64,000 bases of DNA from assembly GCA_024707205.1 (NCBI GenBank), contig JANQAD010000001.1, positions 2,259,979 through 2,323,978 of the forward strand. The letters run 5' to 3'. This document shows, one piece after another, positions 63,169 to 64,000 of this stretch (the stretch's first letter is position 1; each line of letters opens with the position of its first letter). The DNA is from Demequina sp. (lineage in GTDB: Bacteria > Actinomycetota > Actinomycetes > Actinomycetales > Demequinaceae). The translations under genes were made by a program, and so were the position numbers. The notes below the pieces were generated by a model. The model was not told where the DNA came from. It ran no database searches and was given only the letters and a program-made list of their open reading frames with translations.

Positions 63169-63202
63169 AGAGCGGTTAGAAATCCAAGCATCGGAGTTGA
63201 AC

Positions 63203-63469
63203 GTGGCCGGAACTGTCGCCGCCCCTGAGGGCATCACCAACCCTCCCATTGACGAGCTGCTCGCCAAGGTGGACTCGAAGTACGCCCTCGTGGTCTACAG
63301 CTCCAAGCGCGCTCGCCAGATCAACGCGTACTACGAGGCGCTCTCCGAGGGCCACTTCGAGAACGTCGGCCCGCTCGTCGAGGCCGACTCCACGGACAAG
63401 CCGCTCTCCGTTGCGCTGCGCGAGATCAACCAGGGCGGACTGCTCGAGCTGGGTCGCACCGAGGAATAA
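63203..63469 (+). CDS. rpoZ: RNA polymerase omega subunit
   Basis: An 88-residue protein assisting RNA polymerase assembly. [34 protein letters not shown] and [18 protein letters not shown] match the actinobacterial family. GTG 63203 is preferred because GGAG (63192-63195) lies 7 bases before it; TTG 63197 is also in frame. Confidence 0.94.
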   Translation: MAGTVAAPEGITNPPIDELLAKVDSKYALVVYSSKRARQINAYYEALSEGHFENVGPLVEADSTDKPLSVALREINQGGLLELGRTEE

Positions 63470-63471
63470 GC

Positions 63472-64000
63472 ATGCGCGTGCTGCTGGGTGTGACCGGCGG
63501 CATTGCCGCGTACAAGGTGGCGCTCGTGCTGCGCCGCCTCAAAGAGGACGGCCACGACGTTCGCGTCGTCCCCACCGCCTCCTCGCTGAACTTCGTTGGC
63601 CGCGCCACGTGGGAGGCGCTCAGCGGCCACCCCGCGCCCACCGACACCTTTGACGACGTGTCGTCGGTGCAGCACGTCCGCCTTGGCCAGAGCGCTGACA
63701 TCGTGCTCGTCGCGCCCGCGACCGCGAACTTCCTCGCCGCGTATGCGCGCGGAGAGGCCAAGGACCTGCTCGGCAACTCGCTGCTCGCGACGCACGCCCC
63801 CGTGCTCGTCGCCCCCGCGATGCACACCGAGATGTGGGAGCACCCCGCCACCCAGGCCAACGTCGCCACGCTCAGGGCGAGGGGCGTGCACGTGCTGGAC
63901 CCCGCCGTCGGGCGGCTTACCGGCGCAGACAGCGGTCCTGGCCGCCTTCCTGAGCCCGACGCTCTCGTGGCCGCCCTGTACGCGGTCGCCGAGGGCGCGG
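63472..64000 (+). CDS. coaBC: CoaBC (phosphopantothenoylcysteine decarboxylase/synthetase), N-terminal part
   Basis: Coenzyme A synthesis. The frame starts at ATG 63472 and is open to the end of the window (about 176 codons). It shows the flavin-binding GVTGGIAAYKVALVLRRL, VRLGQSADIVLVAPATANF and APAMHTEMWEHPAT of the CoaC domain. The CoaB synthetase part is beyond the window. It lies 2 bases after rpoZ. Confidence 0.95.
   Translation, partial: MRVLLGVTGGIAAYKVALVLRRLKEDGHDVRVVPTASSLNFVGRATWEALSGHPAPTDTFDDVSSVQHVRLGQSADIVLVAPATANFLAAYARGEAKDLLGNSLLATHAPVLVAPAMHTEMWEHPATQANVATLRARGVHVLDPAVGRLTGADSGPGRLPEPDALVAALYAVAEGA

Overview
The window is very GC-rich, with GTG/TTG starts, many ATGA stop/start overlaps, TAGNNT-type -10 elements a few bases before several starts, and actinobacterial marker genes (mihF, a phosphatidylinositol-mannoside gene set, rpoZ-coaBC, a PyrR leader of the actinobacterial kind). 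Gene order thrS-HIT-pgsA-acyltransferase-pimA-NUDIX-pdxS/pdxT-yebC-ruvCAB-secDF-relA is the classic actinobacterial block. I read it as a chromosomal segment of a Micrococcales-type actinobacterium (Cellulomonadaceae/Demequinaceae-like is my guess); the genus cannot be fixed from sequence reading alone.

Layout. 1-5920: thrS 3' end, Ap4A-type HIT enzyme, the PI/PIM lipid genes, PLP synthase (pdxS, pdxT) and a NUDIX enzyme. 5931-7654: a dispersed palindrome, then a SatD-like/membrane-protein pair and a further membrane protein. 7700-16045: yebC, ruvC-ruvA-ruvB (with a LexA-type box before ruvA), secD-secF (no yajC), relA. 16042-24749: an AbiEi-like gene and a DUF349 protein on the minus strand, hisS, aspS, a DUF559/Vsr-like gene bracketed by palindromes, rarA, rpsD. 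24838-29929: alaS, ruvX, mltG, aroE. 30019-42785: a complete type IV pilus locus (pilB, pilT, pilC, pilA, three minor-pilin-like genes, pilD, pilM, pilN, pilO) sitting inside the aro cluster, which resumes with aroC-aroK-aroB. 45633-52292: two related GT-C-like membrane proteins flanking aroQ-efp, and an OafA-type acyltransferase. 52673-62165: nusB, a toxin-antitoxin pair, then the pyrimidine operon pyrR-pyrB-pyrC-carA-carB-pyrF led by a PyrR-binding RNA. 62180-64000: mihF, gmk, rpoZ and the start of coaBC.

Three things stand out. (1) A type IV pilus locus with a retraction ATPase and an apparently lectin-bearing minor pilin is inserted between aroE and aroC. (2) The 11-mer AGCGTCGGGCC occurs 12 times exactly on the two strands (19 copies of its first 10 bases), far above compositional expectation and in different reading frames; it is a candidate functional motif (uptake, Chi-like, or chromosome-organising). 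(3) A family of five roughly 56-68 bp palindromes with GGTTGAGGTAG arms is scattered between genes, and three copies bracket the DUF559 gene, one of them supplying its stop codon.

A caution for users: ten conserved genes (pgsA, the PIM acyltransferase, ruvB, relA, rpsD, alaS, ruvX, mltG, pilC, pyrB) are each broken by a single-base indel, mostly a lost G or C in a G/C run. Several are normally indispensable, so these look like consensus errors rather than pseudogenes. I annotate them as whole genes with the frameshift noted. No tRNA, rRNA, CRISPR array or transposase gene was seen.
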